A stretch of 64,000 bases of DNA from Shewanella sp. CG12_big_fil_rev_8_21_14_0_65_47_15 (GTDB taxonomy: Bacteria > Pseudomonadota > Gammaproteobacteria > Enterobacterales > Shewanellaceae). The first letter of the stretch is position 1. Each line of letters starts with the position of its first letter. The notes beneath the pieces were generated by a model that searched no databases, had not been told where the DNA came from, and worked only from the letters and a program-made list of their open reading frames with translations. Below are positions 1-8,393 of this stretch, piece after piece. Where the stretch lies: positions 1 through 64,000 of the forward strand of contig NZ_PFGL01000070.1 of NCBI RefSeq assembly GCF_002783505.1, read 5' to 3'. The translations under genes and the position numbers were made by a program.

Positions 1-62
<62 letters not shown>

Positions 63-90
63 ATCTAATATAGATTTATAAATAGAAACA

Positions 91-170
91 GCTCATCGGG
101 CTCAACTCCTTATAAACAACTGGCGAAGGTCGTTGCTGATTGAGTATAAGTAATCCAGCTCCCGCAACCA
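91..170 (+). pseudogene. degenerate initiator-tRNA remnant
   Basis: It begins GCTCATCGGGCTCAACTCC, recognisably the D-arm/anticodon region of the neighbouring tRNA, keeps GCGAAGGTCGTTG of the variable region and finishes with the T-arm 3' side, acceptor 3' strand and CCA. The anticodon loop is disrupted by an insertion, the T-loop has extra bases and the acceptor 5' strand is absent, so it cannot fold as a tRNA. Confidence 0.7.
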
Positions 171-217
171 ATTCTAAGATGACAGAATTAAAACAGTTAT
201 CAACAGTATTAATCGGA

Positions 218-294
<77 letters not shown>

Positions 295-321
295 ATCTAA
301 TGTAGGTTTATAAATAGAAAC

Positions 322-391
322 AGCTTGCCGGGCTCAACTCTTTATAAACTACGGGCGAAGGTCCTCTGCTCAAATCCAGCTCCCGCAACCA
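322..391 (+). pseudogene. second degenerate initiator-tRNA remnant
   Basis: Counterpart of the remnant at 91-170. It starts CAGCTTGCCGGGCTCAACTC, keeps GGGCGAAGGTC and an intact TCAAATCCAGCTCCCGCAACCA-type 3' end. The anticodon loop is destroyed and there is no 5' acceptor strand. A third, much shorter echo (GCTCGTCGGGCCCAACGC) is visible at about 489-507. Confidence 0.65.
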
Positions 392-711
392 ATCTCTTGA
401 TAAAGAGAACATAACCAGCATAGGCTGTTTTTTTGTAGCTAAAATTTACATTACTTCCGACAGTCCCCCTGACTAGATCAACATACTCGCTCGTCGGGCC
501 CAACGCTTAATGGCTCCCATAAATCGCCTTATTTTAAAAGCACCACTAAGCCAGCTATTAGTCTACAAATAGCCACTCAGGTGTTTGCCGCCCCATAAGC
601 ATTTCTGCTATGATCCAGCGCTGACTAATCATAATTCCACAAAATTTAAGATAATCAGATTTAAACCCTTTTTATCTCGCGATATCAGATCCATCGCCTG
701 CAGGTACAAGT
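392..711. other. gene-free stretch after the tRNA array
   Basis: It holds a small stem CTCTT/AAGAG (394-407), a weak terminator (416-434), a short third tRNA-like echo (489-507) and otherwise nothing that reads as coding. The promoter of the J-domain cassette must lie here, but no convincing -35/-10 pair was picked out. Confidence 0.5.
416..434 (+). terminator. short rho-independent terminator of the tRNA array
   Basis: CAGC (416-419), loop ATAG, GCTG (424-427), then seven T. The stem is short but the T run and the position 25 nt after the last CCA fit a tRNA-operon terminator. Confidence 0.5.
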
Positions 712-996
712 ATGATTAACCATTTTAGTGTGCTCGGCATCAAACCCAGTGCCAAAGAAGACGACATTAAAAAAGCCTATCGACGACTCTCAAATAAATA
801 CCATCCAGACAAGTTGTTAGGTGCCTCTGAAGAGGAAAAAGAACAAGCATCGCAGCAACTCGAACGCGTTAAAAAAGCCTATGAAGTGTTATCAGATCCC
901 AAGCTTAGAAATGCGTTTATCAAAGATTTCAATAACGTGATTGTGACAGATCCCGCTAGTGCCATGCGCGAACTATGGGATCAATTTTACCCTTGA
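712..996 (+). CDS. J-domain-only protein (DnaJ type III)
   Basis: A 94-residue protein that is almost entirely a J domain: helix II IKKAYRRLSNKYHPDK with the invariant HPD at residues 31-33, then helix III and a short tail. There is no G/F region, zinc finger or C-terminal substrate-binding domain, so it is a type III J-protein expected to stimulate a DnaK-type ATPase while bringing a specific client. It opens a four-gene cassette whose other members are unknown and are the obvious candidate clients. The start has AGGT 6 nt upstream. It is not a truncated dnaJ: it ends cleanly and the next gene follows 25 nt later. The domain call is firm; the client is inference. Confidence 0.9.
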   Translation: MINHFSVLGIKPSAKEDDIKKAYRRLSNKYHPDKLLGASEEEKEQASQQLERVKKAYEVLSDPKLRNAFIKDFNNVIVTDPASAMRELWDQFYP

Positions 997-1021
997 ACGT
1001 TTCATTTTAGAGTATTGCCAC

Positions 1022-1546
1022 ATGGCCAAAAAACTGAATATCTCACGCATTAATGAGCTGAAAAATAATGCCTACGACAATATCGAGTCCTATGATGACC
1101 CAGATACTCCTAAGGCATTAGAACAATTTACGAGCCAAATCAAAAAGGTATTACAAGCCGATCCAAAAATGTTGGATTCAGTGCCTGAATATCTCCCCGT
1201 TGCGCTCTACGGTCGAGTGAAGTTTCCAGCCGATGCCAAGCTGAAATGGGCACACTGGATAAACACGGCCACCCAACCCGAATGGAATGAGTTTAAGGTC
1301 ACCATTGGCTTTAATAATGCCGATCTGCCATTAGTTTTGGCCGTACGAGCCTACTCAGAAGATTTGCTTATTGAAAGCTGCGCTGTTTTGTATTTACTTG
1401 AAAACCAAGGTAAAGCAGCACCTGCACCTAAGCATAATGAAGACGATGAAGATGATGACAACGACTATGTCGGTCATTCCGATGACGACGATGAAGGTGA
1501 AGAGGAAGATGGCTACTACGATCACTATGATGATGAGGACCGCTAA
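1022..1546 (+). CDS. unrecognised protein with acidic C-terminal tail
   Basis: 174 residues with no family I recognise and no signal peptide or membrane segment. The body (1-135) looks globular, with mixed helix and strand. The last 35 residues are almost all Asp/Glu with a few Tyr, Asn and Gly, a low-complexity acidic tail like those of histone or RNA-chaperone mimics. The start at 1022 (MAKKLN) is preferred over an in-frame codon at 959, because that one lies inside the J-protein gene without a ribosome-binding site. Its stop overlaps the next start (TAATG at 1544-1548), so translation is coupled. Function unknown; a soluble partner of the J-protein is inference from spacing only. Confidence 0.75.
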   Translation: MAKKLNISRINELKNNAYDNIESYDDPDTPKALEQFTSQIKKVLQADPKMLDSVPEYLPVALYGRVKFPADAKLKWAHWINTATQPEWNEFKVTIGFNNADLPLVLAVRAYSEDLLIESCAVLYLLENQGKAAPAPKHNEDDEDDDNDYVGHSDDDDEGEEEDGYYDHYDDEDR

Positions 1547-2304
1547 TGAATACTAGTCTCATTGAGATAACCGTTGCCGAAATAAAAGAACTGGCAGACG
1601 TAGAGCCAAAACAAGCGAGCAAACGTTTCGAACTCATCGCCACTACTATGAGTGATGAGCAATTGGTTGAAGTCATTGAACAGATGGATATAGTCACTCT
1701 GACTCAAATTAATAGTCACCATGATATCTCCTGCCCTTCAATCATGTCTGAACTGATGACCCCAGAGCAAATCCGCGACATAGTGTGTCAGCAACCTTTG
1801 TACTGGGAAGAAAAAATTAAAAACAACGCTGAAGAACTCATACAGCATACCTTTGATTTTTTAACCTATTTAATCCGCATTCAAGATAGCGAAGAAAAAC
1901 AAACCGCCATTTTAGAATGCATTGCCGACGATCCTGCAGGCCTCTTCTACCTGTCTATCCCCTTTATCGAAATGATGTTGGGCGAACAACACCAAGACGA
2001 TGATGGCTTTACCGATCTCTATGATGACGAAGAAGACACCGACACCGTCGGCTATGATAGCCGCTCTAAGAGTGAAGAAGCCCACAGTTTGAGCATAGAT
2101 GATCCCCGCAGTCTGATGGCGCTTATCCATGAGCTGGCACCCGATGTCGAAAAAGCCATCAAAAACCTGCTGCGCAACGAAAGCTCAGGCTGGGAAATCA
2201 TCATTAGCAAGTTCGTCAATGAACTCGTCATACAGGCCAAAGAGAAAAACCAAGTGGCGGATGAATACGCAGAAGTCGATGATATGTTTAGCTTTTTGGA
2301 TTAA
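1546..2304 (+). CDS. unrecognised cytoplasmic protein, helical, acidic centre
   Basis: 252 residues, no recognised domain, no signal peptide or membrane segment. Predominantly amphipathic helix. Residues about 150-180 form an Asp/Glu-rich stretch (DDDGFTDLYDDEEDTDT), the second acidic region in two consecutive genes. The start overlaps the previous stop by one base, and the next gene starts 11 nt after the stop, so the order looks fixed in one transcript. The shared acidity with its neighbour suggests they bind the same basic partner or each other, but that is inference. Confidence 0.75.
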   Translation: MNTSLIEITVAEIKELADVEPKQASKRFELIATTMSDEQLVEVIEQMDIVTLTQINSHHDISCPSIMSELMTPEQIRDIVCQQPLYWEEKIKNNAEELIQHTFDFLTYLIRIQDSEEKQTAILECIADDPAGLFYLSIPFIEMMLGEQHQDDDGFTDLYDDEEDTDTVGYDSRSKSEEAHSLSIDDPRSLMALIHELAPDVEKAIKNLLRNESSGWEIIISKFVNELVIQAKEKNQVADEYAEVDDMFSFLD

Positions 2305-2315
2305 GGAATCTTTTG

Positions 2316-3212
2316 ATGCAACTGGTACTGCGTGATGTAGATCAGGGACCATACCTCAGTAAGGTATTGATCCAAGGCCAAGCAGACGAATCGCTGAGCG
2401 GTGAACAGCTGTCACAAATCAAATCCAAAGCCATTTTGATGAGTCTCAAACTGGCCGACAAGTTCTATAACAAGTATAAAATGCACTTGCTAGAACAAGC
2501 GGCCCACGATGTGATTGGTGTTGTAAGTCTAGGTTTAATGGAACTTTCTCATCAAGATCAACAACAAGCTATACGTCTACTGACAACGGCCGACGGTGTT
2601 GTTAAATGCTTCCAAAAGGGCTGGAGTATGCTGAGCACTGTGAGCAAGCATAAACTCGCCAGCGGAAAATCGCTCTATGGTGATGTTGACAAGTTCCTCC
2701 TTGAACAAGTCTCTAGCCCTCCAGATGCCGAAGAGTGGCAGGGTTTTGCAGCCTACCAAGAAGCGCTAATCGAGTACCAACGCCAGCAGTCGATCGCCGC
2801 CTTAATGGCACAGTTTTATATGCAAACACAGTACGATCCCTTGGACTTTCTCAACCTTGAAAGCGTATTAGCCGAAGCAGTGTTATACAGAATGTTGTTT
2901 GATAATGCGAAAGTCAGGCAGGATTTGAAAAAGAGAATAGCCAAAGTAACACTGTTAGATGAATGGTTTAGCCTTGAGCACATCGAACTTCAAACCCAGA
3001 GGGCATTAGCTGAGCTACCCGCAGAATTAGCTGAAACCATCAGTAAAGATCTCGGTAAAAACTTTGCCCCCGCCCTACTTCGCACCCTAAACTTTGCGAA
3101 AAGCTACCGCGAGCTCTTACTCGATGGCGCTTCCCCCGAACGTCTAGAGCGATTCGAGCACAAGGAAGGTCTTATCGGCCTTCTCGGCTGGCCGCTGTAT
3201 ATCGTGTTTTAA
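2316..3212 (+). CDS. unrecognised all-helical protein, end of J-domain cassette
   Basis: 298 residues, soluble, rich in Leu, Ala, Glu and Gln, so probably an alpha-helical bundle. No motif recognised. ATG at 2316 is chosen over the TTG at 2313 because AAGGA at 2303-2307 then sits 8 nt upstream. It is the last gene of the cassette: a hairpin terminator follows 20 nt after the stop. Composition matches the two genes before it, so there is no sign of recent separate acquisition. Confidence 0.75.
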   Translation: MQLVLRDVDQGPYLSKVLIQGQADESLSGEQLSQIKSKAILMSLKLADKFYNKYKMHLLEQAAHDVIGVVSLGLMELSHQDQQQAIRLLTTADGVVKCFQKGWSMLSTVSKHKLASGKSLYGDVDKFLLEQVSSPPDAEEWQGFAAYQEALIEYQRQQSIAALMAQFYMQTQYDPLDFLNLESVLAEAVLYRMLFDNAKVRQDLKKRIAKVTLLDEWFSLEHIELQTQRALAELPAELAETISKDLGKNFAPALLRTLNFAKSYRELLLDGASPERLERFEHKEGLIGLLGWPLYIVF

Positions 3213-3231
3213 TCTTGGCGGTTTTTAACTT

Positions 3232-3267
3232 GGAGTACAGGGCTCGATAAACCCAGTACTCCTTTTA
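3232..3267 (+). terminator. terminator of the J-domain cassette
   Basis: GGAGTACAGGG (3232-3242) pairs with CCCAGTACTCC (3252-3262) with one A-A mismatch and a 9-nt loop, followed by TTTTAT. It defines the 3' end of the four-gene unit. Confidence 0.75.
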
Positions 3268-3366
3268 TCGCCAATGCTTTATTTAAGCGTCACTTTTATT
3301 TTAAATAATTCAGCAGGTATTTAGAAAACCTGAAGGTACCTAGAAAAGCGAAAGGTACTTGAAATA

Positions 3367-4053
3367 TCAGAAGGATTTTTCAAGTAGATCAACAACGTTA
3401 AGCTGCCTTGCGCCCCCCATTGCCGCGATTTGAGCCAATAGCAACTCGGCGCAGGCCAATGCATCCGTCAGCGCGCTGTGGGCAGAGTATACAGGTAAGC
3501 CATAGCGTTCACGGCAGGCCCCAAGGCGCAAGCTGCCTTCTTTGATGACAGAATGCTCCCGCAGCAAACGCAGCCTTTCAACCATAAGGGTATCAATCGT
3601 CGGCAACACCACAGGCTGATGATAAATAGCGAGCATGTCATGCTGTAAAAAACGGCAATCTAAAGGTGCATGGTGTGCAACGAGTATTCTGCCGCGGGTA
3701 CGGCTAAGAAACCACGCCATGGCTTCTTCAATACTGACAGCTTGTACTAAATGATTATCGAGAATGCCATGAATAGTCGCACTCTGACCGACACTGCCAC
3801 GAATTTGCACCAATTCCTGCTCCGCACCCGCCAATGGAATGGCCCCATGCTCGATAGGCACAAGACCAATACTCAAAATTTGATCGCGCACGGGATCGAG
3901 CCCCGTCATCTCTAAATCCATTGCCATCAGTGGCGCTTCGGATAAGGGCATATCCAATAAGGGCATTAAGGATTGGTAATAATCTTTAAATAGCCGATGC
4001 TGACTGCGTAGGATGCGCCATTTAAGCTTGGCTCTTACCCTCAAACTGCCCAT
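3367..4053 (-). CDS. DEDDh-type 3'-5' exonuclease (DnaQ/epsilon-like)
   Basis: 228 residues. All DnaQ-fold exonuclease motifs are present: Exo I D46-x-E48 in MAMDLEMTGLDP, Exo II D132 in AHHAPLDCRFL, Exo III H192-x4-D197 in AHSALTDA. It therefore should bind two metal ions and remove nucleotides from 3' ends of DNA or RNA, or hydrolyse small nucleotides. About 40 basic residues precede the catalytic domain. The start codon abuts the stop of the upstream nucleotidyltransferase gene with no spacer, so the two are translationally coupled. It is not the polymerase III epsilon subunit proper, since the context is a transporter operon. Confidence 0.88.
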   Translation of the reverse strand: MGSLRVRAKLKWRILRSQHRLFKDYYQSLMPLLDMPLSEAPLMAMDLEMTGLDPVRDQILSIGLVPIEHGAIPLAGAEQELVQIRGSVGQSATIHGILDNHLVQAVSIEEAMAWFLSRTRGRILVAHHAPLDCRFLQHDMLAIYHQPVVLPTIDTLMVERLRLLREHSVIKEGSLRLGACRERYGLPVYSAHSALTDALACAELLLAQIAAMGGARQLNVVDLLEKSF

Positions 4054-5901
4054 TTAAAAGCTCCGCATAAACTTCATTTTCATCCCAGACTGAGCATCGT
4101 GCACCACCTTAAAGGCATCCCTTAATTGGTGCCGCACTAATGAGGACAAATGCGCGGGTAATAAATAATTGCTCAGAGGTTGCCCCTGAGTATGTTGGTA
4201 ACCCTGATTAGCTAAACGCATATGGGCGATAAACTCATGGGCATCGGCCAAATTCAGTGCATCCTTGCGATTCAGAATATTCGCCTCCATTAAGGCGCGA
4301 ATGCGTTTAGCCGTATTCACTTCTTTAATGCCTGCCGATAACGCATAGACACGGGCAATATCATTGATTAAAGCATTACCTTTATGTTTTAAATCAATAC
4401 CTTTAACTTCGCTCCCATCACGCTCGAGCACAAACTTGCGAAAGAACCCTAGGGGCGGAGACTCAATCAGTGAGTTACCCGCCATCCCCGCCAGAAATAT
4501 ATCGTTATCGCGGGTTTGGGCTAACACTTTATCCTGCAGAGCATCGAACAGGGTTTGCGGACCGTACACTGAGCGCATATCGAAAAAGATACTGGCGTGC
4601 ATCAGCGCCTTGGGTTCTGGTGTTATCACCCATTTTTCAAAGACCTGCTGCCATTGCAGCAGTGACATTCGCCACTGTGGATTCTGCGCCATAATATTGC
4701 CGGGACAGAAAATATAGCCACACTGGTCAAGCCCGGCACACACGGCATGGGTGAGTGCATCAAAATACCCCTTAGCGTAATCGTCCATTTCTTCAGCGAC
4801 TAACAGGCCGTTATCTTGATCTGAACAGGCGGCTTGATCCTGTCTGCCCTGAGAGCCAAAGGCTAACCAACAAAATGCCATCGGGGGCTCACCCAGCAAT
4901 TGCTGATTGAGTACAATTAAGCGCCGCGTCAGGGCATCGGTAACCGAAGTTAATACTCGACCAATTTCTTCGGCTCGTGCATCGGCGCTGATTAAATTTT
5001 GCAATAACAGGGGGATTTGCTTGCTCACATTAATTAAGCTCGCAAGATCCTGCTGACGTTCGATTTCACCAATCAACAGCAAAGGTTGTGAGCCCTGACC
5101 ACGTAAAATATCTGTGCTCGTGACCATGCCAATCGCTTTACCCTCATCAATAATTGGCAAATGGTGAATATTGTGCTCACTCATTAGCAGCATTGCTTCA
5201 AAAATCAATGCATTAGATGAAATAGAAATGGGTGATACTGTCATCGCTTGATGGACGGCTAAATGGCCATCGAGTCCAGCGGCCAACACCCGATTACGCA
5301 AATCCTTATCGGTTAAAATGCCAACTAACCTGTGATTATCTATGACTAAAAGCGAGGATACGCGGGCATTACGCATCAGCAGGGCAGCTTGGGTCACACT
5401 GGCATGGGCGTCGATCATAATGGGATCGGCTGACATTAAGGTACTGATACGGCTTGTGGTCGTGAGATCTTTTGCCTTAAAACGCGCCTCGTGGCGCAAC
5501 CGTTTTGCGAAGGCACGGGTAAAAAACTTATCAAAACTTCGGCTATCGCCCCTCAATTGATCAAACAAAATCTGGGGTAAATGGTAAACCAAACCATCCT
5601 CTAAAATAGCGACCTTATTGACGACTTTCTCACCCGATAATAGGGTTGAAAAACCAAAGAATTCGCCCTCACCGACCCTATCCACCAGCACACCTTCGGG
5701 ATCGCGCACCTCAAAGGCGCCGCTGCGCACTATATACAATTTAGGTGCATTAGCATCAAAGGTGACATAACGAGAAGCTTTGCTGTAATACCCAATGGTG
5801 ACCGCCTTAGCACAACGTAAAACAGTCTCATCGGCTAATGTATCAAAGGGAACAATGGATTTTAAAAATTGCACAACGGGCTGTAATTCACTGGCATTCA
5901 T
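4054..5901 (-). CDS. cNMP-binding / CBS pair / DUF294 nucleotidyltransferase
   Basis: 615 residues in four parts: an N-terminal cyclic-nucleotide-binding fold (about 15-130, with RSGAFEVRDPEG and GEGEFFGFSTLLSG), two CBS domains (about 150-270), a GlnD-like nucleotidyltransferase core (DUF294; GSQGRQDQAACSDQDNG near 350-366, with the two Asp of the metal site) and a helical C-terminal domain. Cytoplasmic; known families suggest a sensor that transfers a nucleotide in response to cAMP/adenylate signals, but the target is unknown. The ATG at 5901 is chosen over an ORF start 48 nt upstream because AAGGTG lies 6 nt before it. It lies downstream of the acetate-type symporter and is fused translationally to the exonuclease gene. 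Confidence 0.88.
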   Translation of the reverse strand: MNASELQPVVQFLKSIVPFDTLADETVLRCAKAVTIGYYSKASRYVTFDANAPKLYIVRSGAFEVRDPEGVLVDRVGEGEFFGFSTLLSGEKVVNKVAILEDGLVYHLPQILFDQLRGDSRSFDKFFTRAFAKRLRHEARFKAKDLTTTSRISTLMSADPIMIDAHASVTQAALLMRNARVSSLLVIDNHRLVGILTDKDLRNRVLAAGLDGHLAVHQAMTVSPISISSNALIFEAMLLMSEHNIHHLPIIDEGKAIGMVTSTDILRGQGSQPLLLIGEIERQQDLASLINVSKQIPLLLQNLISADARAEEIGRVLTSVTDALTRRLIVLNQQLLGEPPMAFCWLAFGSQGRQDQAACSDQDNGLLVAEEMDDYAKGYFDALTHAVCAGLDQCGYIFCPGNIMAQNPQWRMSLLQWQQVFEKWVITPEPKALMHASIFFDMRSVYGPQTLFDALQDKVLAQTRDNDIFLAGMAGNSLIESPPLGFFRKFVLERDGSEVKGIDLKHKGNALINDIARVYALSAGIKEVNTAKRIRALMEANILNRKDALNLADAHEFIAHMRLANQGYQHTQGQPLSNYLLPAHLSSLVRHQLRDAFKVVHDAQSGMKMKFMRSF

Positions 5902-5994
5902 TGGCAACACCTTATTTTTAGGTGGGTTTATCTTCACTATAACCTGCAATAATCCTACACCATATTCGACGAAAGTCAGTGAACCAATAAAGAC

Positions 5995-6019
5995 AAAAAG
6001 AGCGCCTAAGCGCTCTTTT
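5995..6019 (-). terminator. terminator of the symporter genes
   Basis: Perfect stem AAAGAGCGC (5997-6005) / GCGCTCTTT (6010-6018), loop CTAA, with a T run on the minus strand (A at 5995-5999 on +). It separates the symporter from the nucleotidyltransferase gene, so read-through there is reduced, not necessarily absent. Confidence 0.8.
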
Positions 6020-6043
6020 CAACTCGATGATAATACAGACTAA

Positions 6044-7780
6044 CTAGTGACCGCTTGCTTCGCCAGAACCTTTAGGGAAACGAATAGACTCAACCATTTC
6101 CTGTACATGTTGTGGTGTCGCTGTGGTCACTTTACTGACAAGCGCAGCAACCGCAAAGTTAACCACCATACCCACCATACCAATACCTTCGGGTGAAATG
6201 CCGAGGAACCAGTTTGCAGGCACGTTAGCCGTTGGGTCTACAAACTTGAAGTAGATGATATAACCCGCAGTGAACAGTAATCCCGTTAACATACCGGCAA
6301 TTGCACCTTCTTTGTTCATGGTTTTAGAGAAGATACCCATGATGATGGCAGGGAACAGTGACGATGCCGCAAGGCCGAAGGCAAAGGCCACTACCGCAGC
6401 CACAAAGCCTGGAGGGTTCACCCCAAAGTAACCCGCAATCACAATACCGATACCCGCAGCAAGTCTTGCAAACATCAGTTCTTTCTTGTCAGAGATATTT
6501 GGCAGTAGGTTCTTCTTCAACAGATCGTGTGAAACCGAGGTTGAGATCACCAGCAATAAGCCCGCAGAAGTCGATAGGGCTGCGGCTAAACCACCCGCTG
6601 CCACCAAAGCAATGACCCAAGCTGGCAGGTTGGCAATTTCAGGTGTTGCGAGTACGATGATATCGTTGTCAATTTTCATTTCGTTAGGGCTAGCCGCATC
6701 TTCGATTTTGCCTTTGGCATAATAGATTTTGCCGTCACCGTTTTTGTCATCCCACTTGATCAGGCCGGTTTTTTCCCAGTTTTTGATCCAATCGGGTGCA
6801 GTCTCATAGGCGACGCCTTTTTGATCTGAACCATTAATGGTTTCGATCATGTTGACGCGAGAGAATGCCGCTAATGCAGGTACAGTGGTATACATAATCG
6901 CGATAAAGACCAGTGCCCAACCCGCAGAGATACGCGCATCTTTCACCTTAGGCACAGTGAAGAAACGCACGATAACATGGGGTAAACCCGCAGTACCCAC
7001 CATTAAGGCGCCAGTAATACAGAACACATCGATCATGCTCTTAGAACCGTCGGTATAGGGCGCAAATCCCAGTTCAGTCGACAGATTGTTAAGTTTTTCT
7101 AACAGGTATACCCCTGTATTATTACCCGCAGCATCGATCAGCTCAGCACCGAAACCAATTTGCGGAATAATGTGACCCGTCATCATCACAGACAGGAAGA
7201 TTGCAGGCACCATAAAGGCAAAAATCAACACGCAGTATTGGGCAACCTGAGTGTAGGTAATTCCTTTCATGCCGCCTAACACAGCGTAGAAGAACACCAC
7301 GGCCATACCGATATACACACCGGTATCGACTTCGACCTCTAAGAAGCGCGAGAATACCACCCCCACACCCCGCATTTGCCCTGCGATGTAAGTAAAGCAA
7401 ATGAAGATGGCACAAATCACCGCAACGGTTCGCGCCGCCTGTGAGTAATAGCGTTCACCCACGAAATCAGGCACAGTAAACTTACCAAACTTACGTAAAT
7501 ATGGCGCCATACACAGGGCTAACAAAACATAACCGCCAGTCCAGCCCATCAAGTACACACTACCGTCGTACCCAACGAAAGACACTATACCTGCCAGAGA
7601 AATAAATGACGCCGCCGACATCCAGTCCGCCGCCGTCGCCATGCCGTTAACCACAGGATGCACACCGCCACCAGCAACATAAAACTCTTTGGTAGAGCCT
7701 GCCCGTGACCAAATAGCAATCCCGATATAGAGCGCAAACGAGAGCCCTACGATAAGATAGGTTAATCCTTGAACACCCAT
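6044..7780 (-). CDS. Na+:solute symporter, VC_2705 / ActP-like
   Basis: 578 residues, SSS family, with about 13 hydrophobic spans. Typical segments: AADWMSAASFISLAGIVSF, the RYY-SQAART region and SAGLLLVISTSVSHDLLKK. A hydrophilic insert of about 70 residues after the seventh to eighth span is the hallmark of the VC_2705 subgroup and absent from classical ActP. Likely imports acetate or another short monocarboxylate with Na+. It is preceded by its small DUF4212 partner 11 nt upstream, with AGGAG overlapping the spacer, and the operon has a CRP site. Substrate is inferred from family, not seen. Confidence 0.9.
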   Translation of the reverse strand: MGVQGLTYLIVGLSFALYIGIAIWSRAGSTKEFYVAGGGVHPVVNGMATAADWMSAASFISLAGIVSFVGYDGSVYLMGWTGGYVLLALCMAPYLRKFGKFTVPDFVGERYYSQAARTVAVICAIFICFTYIAGQMRGVGVVFSRFLEVEVDTGVYIGMAVVFFYAVLGGMKGITYTQVAQYCVLIFAFMVPAIFLSVMMTGHIIPQIGFGAELIDAAGNNTGVYLLEKLNNLSTELGFAPYTDGSKSMIDVFCITGALMVGTAGLPHVIVRFFTVPKVKDARISAGWALVFIAIMYTTVPALAAFSRVNMIETINGSDQKGVAYETAPDWIKNWEKTGLIKWDDKNGDGKIYYAKGKIEDAASPNEMKIDNDIIVLATPEIANLPAWVIALVAAGGLAAALSTSAGLLLVISTSVSHDLLKKNLLPNISDKKELMFARLAAGIGIVIAGYFGVNPPGFVAAVVAFAFGLAASSLFPAIIMGIFSKTMNKEGAIAGMLTGLLFTAGYIIYFKFVDPTANVPANWFLGISPEGIGMVGMVVNFAVAALVSKVTTATPQHVQEMVESIRFPKGSGEASGH

Positions 7781-7791
7781 TTCCGTTCTCC

Positions 7792-8058
7792 TTAGTCTTC
7801 TTGTACGTTATATTTTTTATCTAAGGTGTTGGCTTTTGCCGCGTAGACAAAAATAAGCGCAACGAATACATACATAGATCCCTGTTGTGCAAACCAGAAG
7901 CCTAATTTAAATCCCATGAAATGGATTTCATTGAGTACATCAACCAATAGAATGCCGCATCCAAATGACACTGCGGCCCAAATAGCTAATAAGCCTAGGA
8001 CGAGACGTAAATTCTCGCGCCAATAGCCTTTTGCTTTATCGTTGTTTTCAAAACCCAT
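7792..8058 (-). CDS. DUF4212 small membrane subunit of symporter
   Basis: 88 residues with two hydrophobic segments (about 17-38 and 50-72), the second in WFAQQGSMYVFVALIFVYA. This is the small partner (Na_symport_sm) that always precedes VC_2705-type symporters, as it does here. GGGGAG sits upstream of the ATG. It probably assembles with the symporter in the inner membrane. Confidence 0.88.
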   Translation of the reverse strand: MGFENNDKAKGYWRENLRLVLGLLAIWAAVSFGCGILLVDVLNEIHFMGFKLGFWFAQQGSMYVFVALIFVYAAKANTLDKKYNVQED

Positions 8059-8144
8059 AGCGACTCCCCTGTGCTGTTTTATTATTAAGTCTTGTTTAAT
8101 CTAGCAACAGCTGGGGTGACCACAATCAAGACCTTAGTCTAATT

Positions 8145-8160
8145 TGTGAATAAGCTCACA
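8145..8160 (-). promoter_or_regulatory. consensus CRP-binding site
   Basis: TGTGA-N6-TCACA exactly (8145-8149, 8156-8160), flanked by T-rich/A-rich sequence. Its centre is about 95 nt before the DUF4212 start and near -61 of the suggested promoter, a class I activator position. This fits cAMP-CRP control of acetate uptake. Confidence 0.72.
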
Positions 8161-8310
8161 ATCGAATAATTTAAATAAACTTTAAAATCAGTTAGTTAAC
8201 AAGGGCTTTACATTTTGATGGGGTTTTAATTTTTTTTGCAGGTTAGACCAATGTCGTACAGATAAGAGCCACGTTTATCAAGAGCAGCCTAATTAATGAA
8301 CATAAAACAA

Positions 8311-8338
8311 AAAATAACCCAGCATCCGCTGGGTTATT
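8311..8338 (-). terminator. terminator of the dsbA-like gene
   Basis: Perfect 11-bp stem AATAACCCAGC (8313-8323) / GCTGGGTTATT (8328-8338), loop ATCC; on the minus strand it is followed by a T-rich tract. Confidence 0.8.
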
Positions 8339-8393
8339 CATCAAAAACAGGGGCAGAATGAGTTTATAAACAAAATCAATCTGGCGTTCAGGC

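Larger units (their letters stand above)
8059..8393. other. intergenic region with CRP site and dsbA-like gene terminator
   Basis: Holds the CRP site (8145-8160) for the symporter operon, a possible sigma-70 promoter on the minus strand (TTGTGG at 8120-8125, TAGATT at 8098-8103, 16-bp spacer), an AT-rich tract and the terminator at 8311-8338. No gene. Confidence 0.5.

Noticed and set aside
959..1021. Longer start for the acidic-tail protein
   Set aside because: It lies within the J-protein gene, has no ribosome-binding site and adds a non-conserved-looking extension.
1428..1697. Minus-strand 89-residue frame and + strand 61-residue frame over the acidic tail
   Set aside because: Both are shadows of the repeated GAT/GAA codons of the acidic gene and give low-complexity Met/Thr or His/Arg strings.
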